Part shown: piece after piece, positions 19,866-29,900 of the stretch
Numbering within the stretch: position 1 is the stretch's first letter
Layout of the letters: each line of letters begins with the position of its first letter
Assembly (NCBI GenBank): GCA_016793445.1
Contig: JAEUME010000016.1
Span: forward strand, 1 to 64,000
DNA from: Hyphomicrobium sp.
GTDB lineage: Bacteria; Pseudomonadota; Alphaproteobacteria; Rhizobiales; Hyphomicrobiaceae
Reading direction: 5' to 3'
Length of the DNA: 64,000 bases
Position numbers and translations under genes: made by a program
Notes under the pieces: model-generated
Told to the model about the DNA's origin: nothing
Database searches by the model: none
Seen by the model: only the letters and a program-made list of their open reading frames with translations

Positions 19866-20084
19866 ATGCTTGAGAGTTCAAACCCCGTCTCCATCATCCT
19901 CGACGCGATCTTCGCGATTTTGAACGTCGCGTTGGCGGTCGTCTTCGGCTACCTCGGCACGATCACGACCTACGCGCTCGGGGCGCTGGTTGCTGTTGGG
20001 ATCATCTTCGCCGTAATCGCTGGCGCCCGCGCATTCCGCCCCAGGTCGCGGGATGCTGCGCAAGGCAGGCACGACGCAACCTGA
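19866..20084 (+). CDS. Small two-helix membrane protein
   Basis: A 72-residue hydrophobic protein divergent from the cytochrome c gene. Two membrane helices are predicted (IILDAIFAILNVALAVVFGYL and YALGALVAVGIIFAVIAGAR) with a short loop and a basic C-terminus. No family recognised. The composition is strongly membrane-like over the whole frame, which argues against chance, but I see no clear ribosome binding site. Confidence 0.5.
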   Translation: MLESSNPVSIILDAIFAILNVALAVVFGYLGTITTYALGALVAVGIIFAVIAGARAFRPRSRDAAQGRHDAT

Positions 20085-20169
20085 CCGGAACTGATCTTCT
20101 GATAAACTTGGCAAGACACACACGGGGCTATGACGCAAGCCCAGCCGCCTCAGACCGCGGCGCTGGTGC

Positions 20170-20838
20170 TCAGCCCGCGCCGGCGGCCTTGGTGTCGAAG
20201 CCCACGGTAACCTCGAACTCACCCGGGCGCGAGCCCTCTGGGATATCGAAGGTGACCGATTGGACGGCCGAGAAGTAGCCGATCGGCTTGTCGGCGCCGA
20301 CCACGACATCCACGCTCATATGCTGTCCCGTGACCGGCGCGCGTTTGGAATCGGTGACGGTGACATTGACAGGAAGAGAGATATTGCCCGGCTTGCCGCG
20401 CGGACCCAGCAACACACGGCCCGAGAAGCCATATTTGACCGTCACGCGGCCAGGCTCAATCTGGCATTCGCGCGCCGTCTTGGTAATCTCCCCGCGGTGC
20501 ATGATGGCAAGGCCATCGCCCGTGCGGCCAGGCTCATAGAACGTGATGTTGTTGTCGCGGGAAGCCAGAACCATGCGCGGACATCCCGCAGCGATCTCGC
20601 CAACACTTGTGCTGCCTGTCGTAGAGGTATCGCCAGTCTTCGCCGCGGTCAGCAGCGCTTCCTTGTCGACATCGCCTGAGGAAGCGCTCGTGGACGAGGA
20701 GCCAAACATGCCGCCACCCAGGCCTGAGGTCAGGCTCGACATGCCGCAGCCGGCCAAAGAAGCACTGAAGGTTACGGCGGCAAGAACGCCACAGAGCCGC
20801 CGCGCCGGGCGAGGCACAAGTCGCCGCGCACGACACAT
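20170..20838 (-). CDS. Hypothetical lipoprotein
   Basis: A 222-residue predicted lipoprotein with lipobox SLAGC (Cys at about residue 31) after a basic, Arg-rich n-region. After a Ser/Gly-rich linker, the mature domain (EIAAGCPRMVLASRDNNITFYEP onward, shown in part) appears all-beta and ends with PEGSRPGEFEVTVGFDTKA. The frame continues upstream antisense to ispH, but that part is a shadow. It is divergent from ispH, 159 bp apart. The family is common in Hyphomicrobiales but has no function I can name. Confidence 0.75.
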   Translation of the reverse strand: MCRARRLVPRPARRLCGVLAAVTFSASLAGCGMSSLTSGLGGGMFGSSSTSASSGDVDKEALLTAAKTGDTSTTGSTSVGEIAAGCPRMVLASRDNNITFYEPGRTGDGLAIMHRGEITKTARECQIEPGRVTVKYGFSGRVLLGPRGKPGNISLPVNVTVTDSKRAPVTGQHMSVDVVVGADKPIGYFSAVQSVTFDIPEGSRPGEFEVTVGFDTKAAGAG

Positions 20839-20997
20839 CACGGCAGCGCCGCAAGATATGGCAATATCCAACCTTGTCCCCCTGGGTTTTATGCCCAGAC
20901 CCCTTGTAATGTCCCCACAGCACCGTAGCATCCCGCGACCCCACCGTCCAAGAGCTTTTGTGGCGCTATCACCTGAAATAAAAGGACTTTTACCTAG

Positions 20998-21984
20998 ATG
21001 ACGACCGTCCCGCCTGGACATTCCCCCGTAATCAAGGCGCCTCTCAAAATCCTTCTGGCAGCCCCGCGTGGGTTCTGCGCCGGCGTCGACCGGGCGATTC
21101 AGATCGTCGAACAGGCTTTGCAGAAATTCGGTGCGCCCGTCTATGTCCGCCATGAGATCGTCCACAATCGCTTCGTGGTGGACTCTCTCCGGGTCAAAGG
21201 CGCCATTTTTGTGAAGGAGCTCTCGGAGATCCCCGACACGGCCCAGCCCGTGATCTTTTCGGCACACGGGGTGCCGAAGTCCGTACCGGACGCCGCCAGA
21301 TTGCGAAATATGTTCGTGCTGGATGCAACCTGCCCGCTCGTGTCCAAGGTGCATATGGAAGCCACGCGGCATCATGAAAGCGGGCGGCAGATTGTGCTCG
21401 TCGGGCACCGGGGCCACCCCGAGGTGGTGGGCACCATGGGCCAGTTGCCCGCTGGCGCGGTGACACTCATCGAGACCGCGGGCGACGCACGTGCCTTTAC
21501 GCCACAAGACCCGGGCAAGCTCGCTTACGTCACGCAAACCACCCTTTCGATTGACGACACGGCCGAGATCGTCGCCATCCTCAAGAACCGCTTCCCCGGC
21601 ATCGCCGGACCTGTCAAGGAAGACATCTGTTATGCGACGACCAACCGGCAGAACGCCGTCAAGGCGATCGCGGGCAAGGTGGATTGCCTGATCGTGGTCG
21701 GCAGCCCGCAAAGCTCCAATTCCTTGCGCCTTGTCGAGGTGGCCGAGCGCGCAGGCTGCCGCAATGCGTTCCTGCTGGAGCGGGCGTCGGGGCTCGATTG
21801 GGACAAGCTGCCGCCGCTTGCGTCCATCGGGCTGACAGCGGGCGCCTCCGCGCCTGAAGTGATCGTGGACGAGGTGATTGACGCCTTCGCCGAACGGTAC
21901 GATGTCAGCGTCGATATCGTCACCTCGGCGGTCGAACACGTCGTATTCAATGTGCCAAGGCAGTTGCGGGCGAGCGCGGGTTGA
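20998..21984 (+). CDS. ispH: 4-hydroxy-3-methylbut-2-enyl diphosphate reductase
   Basis: Last enzyme of the MEP isoprenoid pathway, reducing HMBPP to IPP and DMAPP with a 4Fe-4S cluster. The three cluster Cys are in [24 protein letters not shown] and [11 protein letters not shown]. The substrate-binding segments [20 protein letters not shown] and [15 protein letters not shown] are present, so the enzyme looks intact. At 328 residues the length is normal. ATG at 20998 has AAAGGA upstream. It begins an ispH-thrB-rnhA run, a grouping recurrent in Hyphomicrobiales. Confidence 0.98.
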   Translation: MTTVPPGHSPVIKAPLKILLAAPRGFCAGVDRAIQIVEQALQKFGAPVYVRHEIVHNRFVVDSLRVKGAIFVKELSEIPDTAQPVIFSAHGVPKSVPDAARLRNMFVLDATCPLVSKVHMEATRHHESGRQIVLVGHRGHPEVVGTMGQLPAGAVTLIETAGDARAFTPQDPGKLAYVTQTTLSIDDTAEIVAILKNRFPGIAGPVKEDICYATTNRQNAVKAIAGKVDCLIVVGSPQSSNSLRLVEVAERAGCRNAFLLERASGLDWDKLPPLASIGLTAGASAPEVIVDEVIDAFAERYDVSVDIVTSAVEHVVFNVPRQLRASAG

Positions 21985-22017
21985 GCCGGCGCGCGCAGGC
22001 CTTGAGCGGGGAACCTA

Positions 22018-22989
22018 ATGGCGGTCTACACCGAGATCAGTGACGAGGAGCTGAGCCGTTTCGTTGAGTCCTACGGGTTGGGCCAATTGCTGTCCTACAA
22101 GGGCATCGCCGAGGGCGTGGAGAACTCCAATTACCTCGTCCATGCCTCGTCGGGTACCTTTATCCTCACGTTGTACGAGAAGCGCGTCGATCCTGACGAT
22201 CTGCCGTTTTTCCTAGGACTCATGGAGCATCTCTTTCAGCGCGGCGTGACGTGTCCGCTCCCCGTGCATGACCGCCAGGGCAAGGTTCTCAACAAGGTCG
22301 CCGGCCGCCATGCCGCCTTCGTCACTTTTCTTGAGGGCGTCTGGCCTCGCAAGCCTACGGCGGAACATGCCGTGGAAGTCGGCCGCGCCATGGCGCGCAT
22401 GCATCTTGCCTCGCAGGATTTCGCTCCCAAGCGCCACAACGCCCTGGGCCTTACGGGATGGCGGCCGCTGTTCGACAAGTTCTCCGCCCGCAGCGACGAC
22501 ATCATGCCGGGCTTGCACAAGCTTGTCTCAAATGAACTCGATGTCCTTGAACAAAACTGGCCCCGCGGCCTGCCTGAGGGCGTCATCCACGCCGATCTCT
22601 TTCCCGACAATGTATTCTTTATCGCCAAAAAACTGTCCGGGCTCATCGACTTCTATTTTGCCTGCAACGACGCGCTCGCCTATGACCTCGCCATCGCGCT
22701 CAACGCCTGGTGTTTCGAAAGCGACTTCTCCTACAACGTGACCAAGGGCCGGGCGCTCATCAAGGGCTACGAGGATGTGCGGCCTTTGACCAATGACGAA
22801 CGCGCCGCATTCCCGCTGCTGGCCCGGGGCGCGGCCATGCGCTTCCTGCTGACGCGCGGCTATGATTGGCTCAACACACCCAAGACGGCGCTTGTCGCCC
22901 GCAAGGATCCCTTCGACTACGTACGCCGGTTGCGATTCCACCAGAGCGCAACCTCGCTCGCCGACTACGGGTGCGAGGTGGCGGGATGA
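22018..22989 (+). CDS. thrB: Homoserine kinase (APH-fold type)
   Basis: Phosphorylates homoserine on the way to threonine. It belongs to the aminoglycoside-phosphotransferase-like ThrB type rather than the GHMP type. Signatures are [22 protein letters not shown] near the N-terminus (shown in part), the catalytic loop [13 protein letters not shown] and the metal-binding [10 protein letters not shown]. At 323 residues it is full-length. It follows ispH by 33 bp and overlaps rnhA by 4 bp (ATGA). The next pathway enzyme, thrC, is about 10 kb away on the other strand. Confidence 0.96.
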   Translation: MAVYTEISDEELSRFVESYGLGQLLSYKGIAEGVENSNYLVHASSGTFILTLYEKRVDPDDLPFFLGLMEHLFQRGVTCPLPVHDRQGKVLNKVAGRHAAFVTFLEGVWPRKPTAEHAVEVGRAMARMHLASQDFAPKRHNALGLTGWRPLFDKFSARSDDIMPGLHKLVSNELDVLEQNWPRGLPEGVIHADLFPDNVFFIAKKLSGLIDFYFACNDALAYDLAIALNAWCFESDFSYNVTKGRALIKGYEDVRPLTNDERAAFPLLARGAAMRFLLTRGYDWLNTPKTALVARKDPFDYVRRLRFHQSATSLADYGCEVAG

Positions 22990-23438
22990 CGGAGCGCAAG
23001 CCCGCGCCGGTCATGATCTATTCGGATGGCGCCTGCTCGGGAAATCCCGGCCCCGGCGGCTGGGGAGCGATCCTCATTTATGGCGGGCATCGCAAGGAAC
23101 TGAAGGGCGGTGAGGCCGAGACCACGAACAACCGCATGGAGTTGATGGCCGCAATTTCCGCGCTCGCCGCCCTCAAACGGCACAGCCACGTGGAGCTCTA
23201 CACCGACAGCGCCTACGTCAAGAACGGGATCTCACAGTGGATCCACGGCTGGAAGCGCAATGGCTGGAAGACGGCAGACAGAAAGCCCGTCAAGAACGTC
23301 GAACTCTGGCAGCAACTCGATGAGCTCAGAGCCAAGCATGACATTTCCTGGCACTGGGTGAAGGGCCACGCGGGCCATCCCGAGAACGAGCGTGCCGACG
23401 AATTGGCGCGCGAGGGCATGGCGCCGTTCAAGAAATAG
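22986..23438 (+). CDS. rnhA: Ribonuclease HI
   Basis: A 150-residue enzyme that degrades RNA in RNA-DNA hybrids. All four acidic catalytic residues are visible: Asp in [17 protein letters not shown], Glu in [10 protein letters not shown], Asp in [12 protein letters not shown] and Asp in NERADELA. The ATG at 22986 overlaps the thrB stop, which fixes the start although the frame is open further upstream. A catalytic-loop His is available in [11 protein letters not shown]. Confidence 0.97.
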   Translation: MTERKPAPVMIYSDGACSGNPGPGGWGAILIYGGHRKELKGGEAETTNNRMELMAAISALAALKRHSHVELYTDSAYVKNGISQWIHGWKRNGWKTADRKPVKNVELWQQLDELRAKHDISWHWVKGHAGHPENERADELAREGMAPFKK

Positions 23439-23447
23439 AACTGCTGA

Positions 23448-24524
23448 TCAGCCGCCCCTCTCCGCTTTGACCGTGACCGTGTTATCGGACCGCTGCGCCG
23501 CGTCGCCCAGGATTTCCACCGGCTCATCGAGGGCATCGCGGATATAGAGCCGTCGCACGGCGATATCGATCACGATGGACAATGGAAATCCGAGCAGGAC
23601 GCCCAGCGGTCCAAACAGCATTCCCATGGCGACAATCGCAAACAGCCCCGTCGCGGGCGGAATGGCGACAGCCCGGCCGACAACCAGCGGGGTGATGAGA
23701 TTGCTCTCGACCTGTTGGACGATGATCATCACGACGACGGCGCCAGCCATCGCTTCCCAGCTCTGGCCGGCCGAGATGGCAATCGTCACCACGGCGGCCA
23801 CGATCGATCCGATGTAAGGAACGGCGTTGGCCAATCCCGCAAGAAGCCCTAAGGCCAGCGGCGACTCCACACCGGCAATCCAAAGTCCAAGCCCCGTCAT
23901 CAACCCGACGAGCGCCATGGCGACGAGGACGCCGCCGAGCCAGCGATGCAACGCCTCGCCGATGTCATCGATCGTTGCGATGGCGTTGGCGCGGTAGTCC
24001 GGAGGGATGAGTTTCAGCACTCCGTCCCGGTAGGTCTTTGGATCGACGGCCAAGTAAGCCCCGCCAACCAACATGATGCCGGCGCCGAACACAGCCTGAC
24101 CCAGGGATGCACCCCAGGAGAGGAACCGCGGCAGCATGGTCGCGATGCCACCGCTTGCGCCCGAGCCGGCCACCAGCTCTTCGAGCGAATTGACGCCAAG
24201 TTTCTTGCCGGCCTCGGCCAGCAGGCTGCCGAGGCGCGCATCCAGCGCCTGCCACTGACTCATCATTTCGCTTCCGAAGAAGACAACCGCAGCGATCAGG
24301 CCCGCGATGATGAGCGCCGTCGTCAGAACGATAGCCCACGTATCGGGCACGCCGGCGCGTCCCAGCGGCTGCGCAAGGGCGCGCAACGCCATGGCGATCA
24401 GCACCGCACCAAAAGCAATGAGCAAAAGCGGGGACAGCAGCCACGCTGCCACAAGCAGCGCCACGACCAGAGCCGCCAGCAATAATCTGCGGATGAAGAC
24501 GCCATCGGACAAATTGCTGGTCAT
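23448..24524 (-). CDS. AI-2E family transporter
   Basis: A polytopic inner-membrane protein of about 358 residues with roughly eight membrane helices. It has two N-terminal helices, a large amphipathic region (MMSQWQALDARLGSLLAEAG and on) and the conserved C-terminal block GLLAGLANAVPYIGSIVAAV, followed by VESNLITPLVVGRAV and GMLFGPLGVLLGFPL. Members export varied small solutes and the AI-2 role is shown only for a few. ATG at 24524 has GGGGGC upstream, preferred over the ATG at 24551. It is convergent with rnhA. Confidence 0.9.
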   Translation of the reverse strand: MTSNLSDGVFIRRLLLAALVVALLVAAWLLSPLLLIAFGAVLIAMALRALAQPLGRAGVPDTWAIVLTTALIIAGLIAAVVFFGSEMMSQWQALDARLGSLLAEAGKKLGVNSLEELVAGSGASGGIATMLPRFLSWGASLGQAVFGAGIMLVGGAYLAVDPKTYRDGVLKLIPPDYRANAIATIDDIGEALHRWLGGVLVAMALVGLMTGLGLWIAGVESPLALGLLAGLANAVPYIGSIVAAVVTIAISAGQSWEAMAGAVVVMIIVQQVESNLITPLVVGRAVAIPPATGLFAIVAMGMLFGPLGVLLGFPLSIVIDIAVRRLYIRDALDEPVEILGDAAQRSDNTVTVKAERGG

Positions 24525-24620
24525 GGCGCCCCCAACGCTTGGAACCGGCATGGGTTCCCAGGGTTAAGAAGGATGTCTGCGCCACCTTCCTGTCGAGGTC
24601 AGCAGCGCAGACGCCTCGAC

Positions 24621-25124
24621 TTAGAGCGACCGGTCCACCATTGAGCACAGCGTTGCCGCGCTCGCCTTGTCGTGGACGGGCGGACTGTCATCAACGTTGA
24701 GCACCTTCACAACGCCATCGTCCACCAGCATGGCGTAGCGCTTCGAACGCACGCCTAATCCGATACCGGCGCCCGTGAGGTCGATGTCGAGGCCAATGGC
24801 CTTGGCAAACGCCGCACTGTCATCGGTCAGCATCAGGATCTTCCCGTTGCTTCCTGTCGCCTTGGCCCATTCGTCCATGACGAACACGTCGTTGACGGCG
24901 GTGCAGGCGATGGTGTCGACGCCCTTGCCCTTGAGCTCATCGAAACGGTCGAGGAACCCGGGCAAGTGAGCCTTGTGGCAGGTTGGCGTAAAAGCGCCCG
25001 GAACAGCAAACAGTGCAACCTTCTTGCCTTTGAAAATGTCGTTCGTCGATTTCGCGACAGGCCCATCGGACCCCATCGTCATGAACTTTGCATCTGGAAG
25101 CCTGTCTCCGACGTTGATGGTCAT
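24621..25124 (-). CDS. Peroxiredoxin (Prx5/AhpC-TSA type)
   Basis: A 167-residue thiol peroxidase reducing hydrogen peroxide and alkyl hydroperoxides. The peroxidatic Cys is in FAVPGAFTPTCHKAHLPGF (about residue 49), the standard Prx5 signature. A second Cys in DTIACTAVNDVFVMDEWAK and a third near the C-terminus (TLCSMVDRSL) could act in resolution. The length is slightly above the usual 160. It lies on the same strand as, and downstream of, the DsbD-N gene, both in thiol redox chemistry. Confidence 0.94.
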   Translation of the reverse strand: MTINVGDRLPDAKFMTMGSDGPVAKSTNDIFKGKKVALFAVPGAFTPTCHKAHLPGFLDRFDELKGKGVDTIACTAVNDVFVMDEWAKATGSNGKILMLTDDSAAFAKAIGLDIDLTGAGIGLGVRSKRYAMLVDDGVVKVLNVDDSPPVHDKASAATLCSMVDRSL

Positions 25125-25181
25125 AGGGTTCGTTCCTCCTCACTGCGTGCTCTTTGAGCGTTATCTGCGTCTTGCGTGGTT

Positions 25182-26069
25182 TCACTTTTGAGCGATGTCT
25201 TTCGGTAGTCCAATCAGGCTTTCAGACTGCCCTTTGGCCCCAGATATGGTGACCCAGATACTTTTTCCCGCCAACTCCTTCAGGTTCGCGCCGTCGCTCA
25301 AGTCCCCTTCGAAAACCGAGACCGGCTCGGCAGATTTCACCTTGCTGAGCATCGGCAGATAAAGCCCTTCATCGGAAAAGAGAAAGACATCGCCGTCTTC
25401 GCCAGCGCCAGTGACCTCAAGCACCAGAATACTGCTGCCGCCACGATTTTCGATACGCCAAGAGGATAGAACGGGAGTGGCCGCATCACGAGGCTTTGCG
25501 CCCGCCGCGAGAAGATTTGGCACGTCCCCACGAGCGGCCGCAAGCTCGGCTGAGCTTTCCGATTGACCGGATAGACCAAGTTCCAATTCGGCCTCCGCGG
25601 GAATGCAGATGTTCTTGCACACGCCGTACGTCACCCTGAGTCGCAGCGTCACCGGCTTGGCCGGATCGGTGGGTGTGATCTCGACGGGGAAAATCACACG
25701 GTCCTTGTAGCCGATATTCGCTCCGGCCTTGTCGATCAGCCTGTGCGGCGCGGGATAGAGCACGCGTGCGCTGGCTAGGTTGTCCGAACCTGACCAATCG
25801 AACTCCGGGGGAACGCCACCGGCATCGCCAGGGCTGCGCCAGTAAGTCTTGAAGCCGGGAGTCATTTCGATTTCGACACCCGCCATGAAGGCCGCCTTGC
25901 TGCCTTCGGGCGGCGCGGCAATGCCGATAAGGCGGACCTTGTTATTGAAACCTTCGACCCAAGCGGATTGGTCGGCCCGTGCGCTGGCACATGTCACAAA
26001 GACCGCACAAATCGCGCCGAAGGCTGCAATCGCTAACGCAGGGCCTCTTAACGTCTTCATCAAACTCAT
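25182..26069 (-). CDS. Periplasmic DsbD-N-domain protein
   Basis: A protein of about 295 residues with a signal peptide (ALAIAAFGAICAVFVTCASARAD) and a domain related to the N-terminal (alpha) domain of the thiol:disulfide interchange protein DsbD. Visible are KTYWRSPGDAGGVPPEFDWSG (shown nearly whole) and VTYGVCKNICIPAEAEL, with the two redox Cys in C-x3-C spacing. It lacks the transmembrane and thioredoxin-like parts of DsbD. Starts at 26069 and 26060 are both possible. The stand-alone domain probably accepts electrons from an unlinked CcdA/ScsB-like protein; this is inference. Confidence 0.85.
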   Translation of the reverse strand: MSLMKTLRGPALAIAAFGAICAVFVTCASARADQSAWVEGFNNKVRLIGIAAPPEGSKAAFMAGVEIEMTPGFKTYWRSPGDAGGVPPEFDWSGSDNLASARVLYPAPHRLIDKAGANIGYKDRVIFPVEITPTDPAKPVTLRLRVTYGVCKNICIPAEAELELGLSGQSESSAELAAARGDVPNLLAAGAKPRDAATPVLSSWRIENRGGSSILVLEVTGAGEDGDVFLFSDEGLYLPMLSKVKSAEPVSVFEGDLSDGANLKELAGKSIWVTISGAKGQSESLIGLPKDIAQK

Positions 26070-26191
26070 CCCGCATCCAGTACACAATTCCAACGCCCGG
26101 GTTTTTGCGGTTCCACGGACCTAAATCGCGACCATTCGTCCAAGTCATCGAGAGGCTTTCTTCTTCGCTGTTACGGGTTTAGTCTAGTCAC

Positions 26192-26863
26192 ATGAAAGTG
26201 CCAAAGCGAAAGCCAAAGCCAACTGTGCCGAAGTCAACCATGCAAGTGCCAAAGCCCAAGCGCCGGCCGCCCCGTGGAGAAGTCACCGGCTATCTGGAAG
26301 GACAGCTGCTGGTTGCCATGCCACGCATGACTGACAAGCGGTTTGCGCGGTCGGTGATCTATATGTGCGCCCACTCCGAGGAAGGCGCCATGGGTCTGAT
26401 CATAAACCAACGCGCCGATCACATTACAGCGCCTGATTTGCTGGCGCGCCTCGGCATCGAAACGCGCAGCCAGGATGACGAGATTACGGGCGACGTGCTT
26501 TCGCTTTCGATCCAGGTTGGCGGCCCGGTGGAGACGGGCCGCGGCTTCGTCCTCCACAGCGGCGACTATTTCGCAGAAGATTCCACGCTCGCCATCGAAA
26601 GCGGGATCTGTCTTACCGCGACCATTGACATCCTTAAGGCGATCGCAGCGGGACAGGGCCCCGACAAGGCCCTGCTTGCGCTTGGCTATGCAGGCTGGTC
26701 GCCAGGGCAGCTTGAAAGCGAGATCCAGGCCAATGGATGGCTATCCTGCCCTGCCGATCCCGATCTGGTTTTTGGCACCGATCTGGAGAGGAAATACGCG
26801 CGCGCCATGGCCAAGATCGGCATCAACCTGTCGCATCTGGTTAACGACGCCGGACACGCCTAA
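26192..26863 (+). CDS. YqgE/AlgH family protein
   Basis: A 223-residue protein of the UPF0301/DUF179 family of unknown biochemical function. The family signatures are [45 protein letters not shown] and [15 protein letters not shown]. An unusual N-terminal extension of about 30 residues is Lys/Pro-rich with a repeated VPKxK pattern; a shorter product from the ATG at 26240 is possible. The gene is divergent from the DsbD-N gene. The name AlgH refers to alginate regulation in Pseudomonas and should not be transferred here. Confidence 0.92.
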   Translation: MKVPKRKPKPTVPKSTMQVPKPKRRPPRGEVTGYLEGQLLVAMPRMTDKRFARSVIYMCAHSEEGAMGLIINQRADHITAPDLLARLGIETRSQDDEITGDVLSLSIQVGGPVETGRGFVLHSGDYFAEDSTLAIESGICLTATIDILKAIAAGQGPDKALLALGYAGWSPGQLESEIQANGWLSCPADPDLVFGTDLERKYARAMAKIGINLSHLVNDAGHA

Positions 26864-26929
26864 CGTGATGATTGCGCGAACCCCGGCTGATCCTGTGGGC
26901 AAGCAAGAGCGTCTGAGCGGCACGCCGAC

Positions 26930-29900
26930 TCAGCCCGTTCCGTCTTTTTTCTCTTTCGCTTGAGTTGCCGGCTTCACACCGGCAAGGCGCGCGAGCGATG
27001 CGGCGACACCGGGGGGCAGATTAGAAAAATCGGGCTGCAACGTTTGCGGCTGAGGCTGTCCCGGCAGAGGTGGCGGCGGTGACCGCTCGGGCCGTCCCGT
27101 GGGCGGCACGTCACCATCGGGCAGACCGCTGATTCCGGTTGCCGTGCGCGCCAAAGCTTCCCCCACCGGACGCACGATGCCAGCACCGGCACTCGCCCCC
27201 GGCGATGTTACCGGGCGTGGATCGGGTGCCGCAACGGCGGGTGGGCTTGCGTTTGTGTAGGGCGCGGTCCGTACGACCGGCGGTGGCGGGGCAGCCGTGG
27301 GCGGCAGTTGCGGTGCAACGGGTTGCAGCGGCTGTTGTGTGGTGGGCACCATGCGCTGATCGGGCACCTTTGTGGGCGGCGCCGTTAGAACGGGTGGTCC
27401 GGTCACCGGCGCGCTGCGCGCAACGGGCCTCAACGAGACGGGCGGCGAGCGGTGCATGGGTGGCGGGCCTGCCGGCTGCGGATTGGCTGCTGCCGGAGGC
27501 AACCCCAGCGGAGGCAGTGTTGCATCGTTCTTGGCGACGATCGCGAGCGGCGCGGGTTGCTTGGCGCTGTCGCCTGCTCCGGTATGACCGTTGGTTGCCC
27601 CCTGTTTGTGACGCGGGCGAAGGATCGAGTTGACGAGAACCTGGGGGCGCGCGACTTCAGTCGTTTTCGGCGTCGCGGGAGGCGGAATAGTCGCCGCCGG
27701 CGCAGCGTTGGCGCCCTCATCGGCGTTTTGCTCGGCGCCTGCGTCCTTCTTTGCAGAGGTCTTGGCCTTGAAGAAGCCGCGTGGCTGCATCTTGCGTTCC
27801 GACTTGCGGATCATCTTCAGCAGTTGAAGCACGTCCCGCTCCGGCATTGGCTCGCCGAAATGATAGCCCTGGGCATACTCGCAGCCGATCGAGCGCAGGA
27901 ATGCGGCCTCGTCGCGCTGCTCGACACCTTCGGCAACGACCCGCTTGCCAAGCTCATGCGCCAACGCCACGATGGAGCGCATGATCGCGGCCCCCTGTGG
28001 CGAGGAACTGCCCCGCACCAAGTCGCGATCGATCTTGATCGTATCGAACGGAAAGCGCTGCAAATAGGCGAGTGAGGAATACCCCGTTCCGAAATCGTCG
28101 AGCGCCAGCTCAGCGCCCGCCCCGCGCAAAGACTCCAAAACCTCCGCCGACTGCTCGGGATTCTCCATCACCAAAGTCTCGGTGATCTCAAGCCGCAGAC
28201 ACCCCTTGGGCACGATGTTGCGGCCCAGGACATGGCGGATCTCCTGCACGGCCTCGGGGCGGAAGATCTGCCGGCTCGATACATTGACGGACACGAACAA
28301 CGGCCGCTCCGAGCGCGGCAGCTCGCTTTGCCAGCGCGCGGCATCGTGAGCGGACTTGAGCAGCACGTTGGTGCCGAGCTTGATGATGAGATCGCTTTCC
28401 TCGGCGACGGGCACGAACGAGACGGGATTGAGCAACCCGAGCTTGGGATGCTCCCAGCGCACCAAGGCCTCGAAGCCTGCCAGCTCCTTGGTCGGCAGGT
28501 ACACGATGGGTTGATAGAGCACCTTCAGCTGGTTGCGGTCGAGCGCCTTGCGCAGATCGCTTTCGATCTGGATTCGCTCGTCGCGGTCGCGGCGCATTGC
28601 CGGTTCGAACGCCACCACCCGATCGGCGCCCGCGCGCTTGGCGCGGTACATGGCGATTTCGGCTTCCTTCAGAAGCTCGCCATCGCCGACGCTCGTGTTG
28701 TCCCACAACGCCGTGCCGATCGAGCCCGTGAGCACGATCTCCTGATTGGCGAGCGGAATAGGCGCGCGCAGCGAACGGCGCACGCGCTCGGCAAGGGCAG
28801 GCAGATTGCGCGCGTCTTCCTCAGACAGGAAGAGCATGGCGAACTGATCGCCTCCGACACGCGCAACAGTGTCGAGGGGGCCCAGATGACGCTGCAGGCG
28901 GCGGGCGACCGTGAGCAGCATGCTGTCGCCGCGGACCAGCCCGAATGTCGAGTTGACGCTCTTGAACTTGTCGATATCGACGAACAGCACGGCGGGCCGG
29001 ATATTGTTTTCGGTCTTCGCGCGCGCGACGGCCGTGCGCAGGCGGTCAAGGAACAGCTCGCGGTTTGGCAGTCCCGTAAGGCTGCAATGGACCGCATCAT
29101 GCAAAAGCCGCTCGTAGGCGCGCTTTGCATTGGTGATGTCACGCATCAGGCCGACGCACCGCAGCGTGCGCCCATCGGCGTTGGGGACGCTTGCCGCCTC
29201 CAGCTCGAACCAGCGCCAGCTATTGTCGGTATGCCGCATCCGGAAGTCGGCGCGAATGCGCACGCCTGCGCGCTCCTGCGCCGAGAGCAGCATGACACGG
29301 AAGCGCTCCTGGTCCATGGGATGCATGTGCTGGACGAAATCGTCGGCCTTCGCGGAGAGCTCTCCCGGCATCAACGCCAGCGCCGCCTCGATCTCGGGAC
29401 CGACCTTGAACTCGTCGCGCCTGATGTTCCACTCCCACACCGCCGAACCCGATCCGGCAATCGCCATGGAACGCGCTTGAAGCTCGGTCGGCGCGCCGGC
29501 GTAGACGCTCTCGTGCGAGCGGAACGCGAATTGCGTGACGGTGAAGCCCATCAGGATGACGACGAGCACCAGACCGGCGACAAGACTCGACACGACCATG
29601 TCGCCCGCAAGCCGGCCAGACAACGTCATGCCCGTGGCAAAGATCCACACCAGAAACAGCACCCACGTCGGGACAAGCGACAGCGCGCGATCCTGGCCGC
29701 GGACGGCGAGAAACAGCGTGAAACATGCCCCCACCGCACCGATGCCGACGAATGACAGCCGCGCGAACGTTGCCGCAAGACGCGGGTCGATCACCGCAAC
29801 GGCGACCAGCGCAAGCTGGGCGATGACCCAGACCCCGATCAACATGCGCACCAGGCCATGCCACAAGCCAAGGCGGAGGAACGTGGTCAGGAACATCACG

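Noticed and set aside
20839..21939. Upstream extension of the minus-strand lipoprotein frame across ispH
   Set aside because: The region codes ispH on the plus strand; the lipoprotein has its own signal peptide and lipobox starting at 20838.
28232..29755. 507-codon open frame antisense to the GGDEF/EAL gene
   Set aside because: No protein family features, while the minus strand carries all the GGDEF and EAL motifs.
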